Assembly: GCA_036270875.1 (NCBI GenBank)
Contig: DATBBR010000149.1
Location: 1-34,330 of the forward strand
Reading direction: 5' to 3'
DNA length: 34,330 nt
Origin: Acidimicrobiales bacterium
GTDB taxonomy: Bacteria; Actinomycetota; Acidimicrobiia; Acidimicrobiales; AC-9
In this document: piece by piece, positions 32,923 to 34,330 of the stretch
Layout of the letters: every line of letters begins with the position of its first letter
How positions within the stretch are numbered: the first letter of the stretch is position 1
Program-made: the position numbers and the translations under genes
Notes under the pieces: generated by a model
Databases searched by the model: none
Told to the model about the DNA's origin: nothing
Seen by the model: the letters and a program-made list of their open reading frames with translations, nothing else

Positions 32923-34011
32923 GTGAAGGCGGCGGTGCTCCCCGAGGTCGGAGCCCCGCTCGAGATCGCCGATGTCGAGTTGGCGCCGCCCGGACCCCAC
33001 CAGGTCGAGGTGCGGGTGGCGGCGAGCGGCGTGTGCCACTCGGACCTGTCGATGCAGAACGGCGGGATCCCCTACCCCTTGCCGGCGGTGCTCGGCCACG
33101 AAGGCTCTGGAGTGGTGGAAGCGATCGGGTCGGCGGTGACCCGCGTGCAGCCCGGTGATCATGTCGTTCTCTCGTGGATCCCTCCCTGTCGGGCGTGCCC
33201 CCGGTGCCTCGGCGGTCAGCCCGTGCTCTGCGAGCGTGGCCTCACCGACGCCTTGTCGGCGCCCTACGCGACGTGGGCGGGCAGACCGTTGCTGGCCGCC
33301 ATGGGCACGGCGACCTTCGCCGAGCGAGCGCTCGTGTTGGAGCGGTCGGTCGTCCCGATCGACCCTTCGTTGTCGCTCGAGGTGGCCGCTCTCGTCGGCT
33401 GCGCGGTCACGACCGGCGTCGGCGCCGTCATCAACACGGCGCGGGTGTCACCAGGTTCGACGGTCGCCGTGGTGGGCTGCGGCGGTGTCGGGCTGTCAGT
33501 CGTGCAAGGAGCAGCGGTGGCGGGAGCCGCGTCGATCGTGGCCGTGGATCGGGTGTCCGACAAGCTGGTGCTGGCGAGCGGCATGGGTGCGACCGAGGTC
33601 GTCGACGCGTCCGAGAACGATGCGATCGATGTCGTGCGGGAGCTCACCGGAGGGCGAGGCGTCGACTTCGCCTTCGAGGTGGTGGGCTCGTCGCCCACGA
33701 TCAAGCAGGCGTTCGGCATGACCCGGCGCGGTGGCACGACGATCCTGGTTGGGGCCGGTCGGCCCGACGACATCGTGTCCTTCACGGCCATGGAGTTGTT
33801 CGTCGATGCGAAATCGATTCTCGGATGCGTGTACGGATCGGCCGACCCTGATCGTGACTTTCCTCGACTGCTCGAGCTCGACCGAGCGGGCCGACTCCAC
33901 CTGGACCGCCTCATCAGCCGCCGCATCGCGCTCGACGAGGTGAACGACGCCTTTCGGGCCATGGACGCGGGCGAGGTGGCGCGCAGCGTCATCGTCTTCG
34001 GCGAGAGCTGA
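32923..34011 (+). CDS. Zinc-dependent alcohol dehydrogenase (MDR family, class III-like)
   Basis: The 362-residue enzyme should oxidise alcohols or reduce aldehydes with NAD(H). Catalytic zinc ligands are C38 (GVCHSD), H59 (GHEGSG, with E60) and C160 (LVGCAVTTG). The structural zinc site is complete: C89, C92, C95 and C103 (CRACPRCLGGQPVLC). The coenzyme domain begins VAVVGCGGVGLSVVQGA, and the Asp in AVDR suggests NAD(H). The typical N-terminus MKAAVL and the family length fix the GTG at 32923, although its ribosome site is weak (GCGGG). Mycothiol-dependent formaldehyde dehydrogenases and long-chain alcohol dehydrogenases belong to this group; the substrate cannot be decided here. Confidence 0.93.
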   Translation: MKAAVLPEVGAPLEIADVELAPPGPHQVEVRVAASGVCHSDLSMQNGGIPYPLPAVLGHEGSGVVEAIGSAVTRVQPGDHVVLSWIPPCRACPRCLGGQPVLCERGLTDALSAPYATWAGRPLLAAMGTATFAERALVLERSVVPIDPSLSLEVAALVGCAVTTGVGAVINTARVSPGSTVAVVGCGGVGLSVVQGAAVAGAASIVAVDRVSDKLVLASGMGATEVVDASENDAIDVVRELTGGRGVDFAFEVVGSSPTIKQAFGMTRRGGTTILVGAGRPDDIVSFTAMELFVDAKSILGCVYGSADPDRDFPRLLELDRAGRLHLDRLISRRIALDEVNDAFRAMDAGEVARSVIVFGES

Positions 34012-34026
34012 GCGACCGCTGAGCGT

Positions 34027-34330
34027 TCAGGTGGCGGTCGGGCGGAGCACGTACCCGATGCCACGCACCGTGTGGATGCAACGGTCGCCGTGGGCCTCGA
34101 GCTTGCGCCGGAGTGCGCTCATGTGGGCCTCCATCACGTTGCCGCTTTGGTCGTAGCCCCACACCTCCATGGCAAACACAGATCTGGATACCACTCGGCC
34201 TGGCTGGCGAGCCAGTACCCGCAGCAGCTCGAACTCCGTGCGGGTCAGCTCGATCGTACGGTCACCGCGGAGCACTTCTCGCGCGCCCTCGTCGACACTG
34301 AGGTTCCCGACTCGCTTCACGGTGGAGGCC
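34027..34330 (-). CDS. OmpR/PhoB-type response regulator, C-terminal winged helix (truncated by window end)
   Basis: The frame is open to the last base of the window, so only about 101 C-terminal residues are present; the GTG at 34320 lies inside the gene. The winged-helix DNA-binding domain is clear: LSVDEGAREVLRGDRTIELT, TEFELLRVLARQPGRVVSRS, the recognition helix region NVMEAHMSALRRKLEAHG and the wing IHTVRGIGYVLRP. The receiver domain should lie beyond the window. It converges on the alcohol dehydrogenase with a 15-bp gap. Confidence 0.92.
   Translation of the reverse strand, partial: ASTVKRVGNLSVDEGAREVLRGDRTIELTRTEFELLRVLARQPGRVVSRSVFAMEVWGYDQSGNVMEAHMSALRRKLEAHGDRCIHTVRGIGYVLRPTAT

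Overview
The window is GC-rich DNA, gene-dense on both strands, from an actinobacterium (Actinomycetota). The evidence is a strong G/C wobble bias, many GTG starts, several apparently leaderless genes, a class III adenylate cyclase with an Rv1264-like N-terminus, a free-standing Lys/Ala/Pro histone-like protein, AcnA-type aconitase and many acyl-CoA and TetR/PadR genes. An acidimicrobial or mycobacterial-like soil lineage would fit, but a few genes cannot settle the order. No tRNA, rRNA, CRISPR array, insertion sequence or prophage was found. The first and last genes are cut by the window ends.

Layout. 1-3235: a truncated TetR regulator, a second TetR, a YihY/BrkB membrane protein and a STAS-TetR fusion regulator. 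3267-6249 (minus): adenylate cyclase downstream of the translational GTPase typA. 6513-8287: a crotonase and a dienoyl-CoA-reductase-like SDR. 8328-9203 (minus): a metallophosphoesterase. 9393-12209: a Ser/Thr kinase fused to a NarL-type response regulator, convergent with a NarL-family histidine kinase. 12267-13139: a DUF72 protein. 13184-17354: a tightly overlapped three-gene operon (thioredoxin-like fusion protein, UGSC selenoprotein, GH3 glycosidase). 17347-19821 (minus): a secreted esterase and a small protein. 20087-22740: acyl-CoA dehydrogenase, PhyH-type dioxygenase and a divergent PadR regulator. 22949-25427: histone H1-like protein, then two convergent cell-wall-type enzymes. 25633-28473: aconitase. 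28487-31629 (minus): an operon of an HMG-CoA-synthase-like/DUF35 fusion, a thiolase-like protein and a GNAT enzyme. 31749-34330: phosphoribosyltransferase, a small acidic repeat protein, a zinc alcohol dehydrogenase and the end of an OmpR-type regulator.

The most notable item is a selenoprotein that ordinary gene calling would miss. The frame that opens at 14635 (ATGA overlap with the gene before) meets TGA at 14929 and continues in frame as Gly-Ser-Cys, giving the motif U-G-S-C. It then runs to a real stop at 15190-15192 that overlaps the start of the GH3 gene. An 8-bp perfect hairpin with a GUG loop lies 19 nt after the UGA, where a bacterial SECIS element belongs. The gene before it carries a thioredoxin-like CxxC, which suggests a redox pair.

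Other items worth attention are two unusual signalling fusions (STAS-TetR and kinase-response regulator), a 25-bp inverted repeat between divergent genes, a ketosynthase-fold protein whose catalytic Cys is Val, and a recurring A/T-hexamer, six bases, GTG start arrangement that suggests leaderless transcripts.
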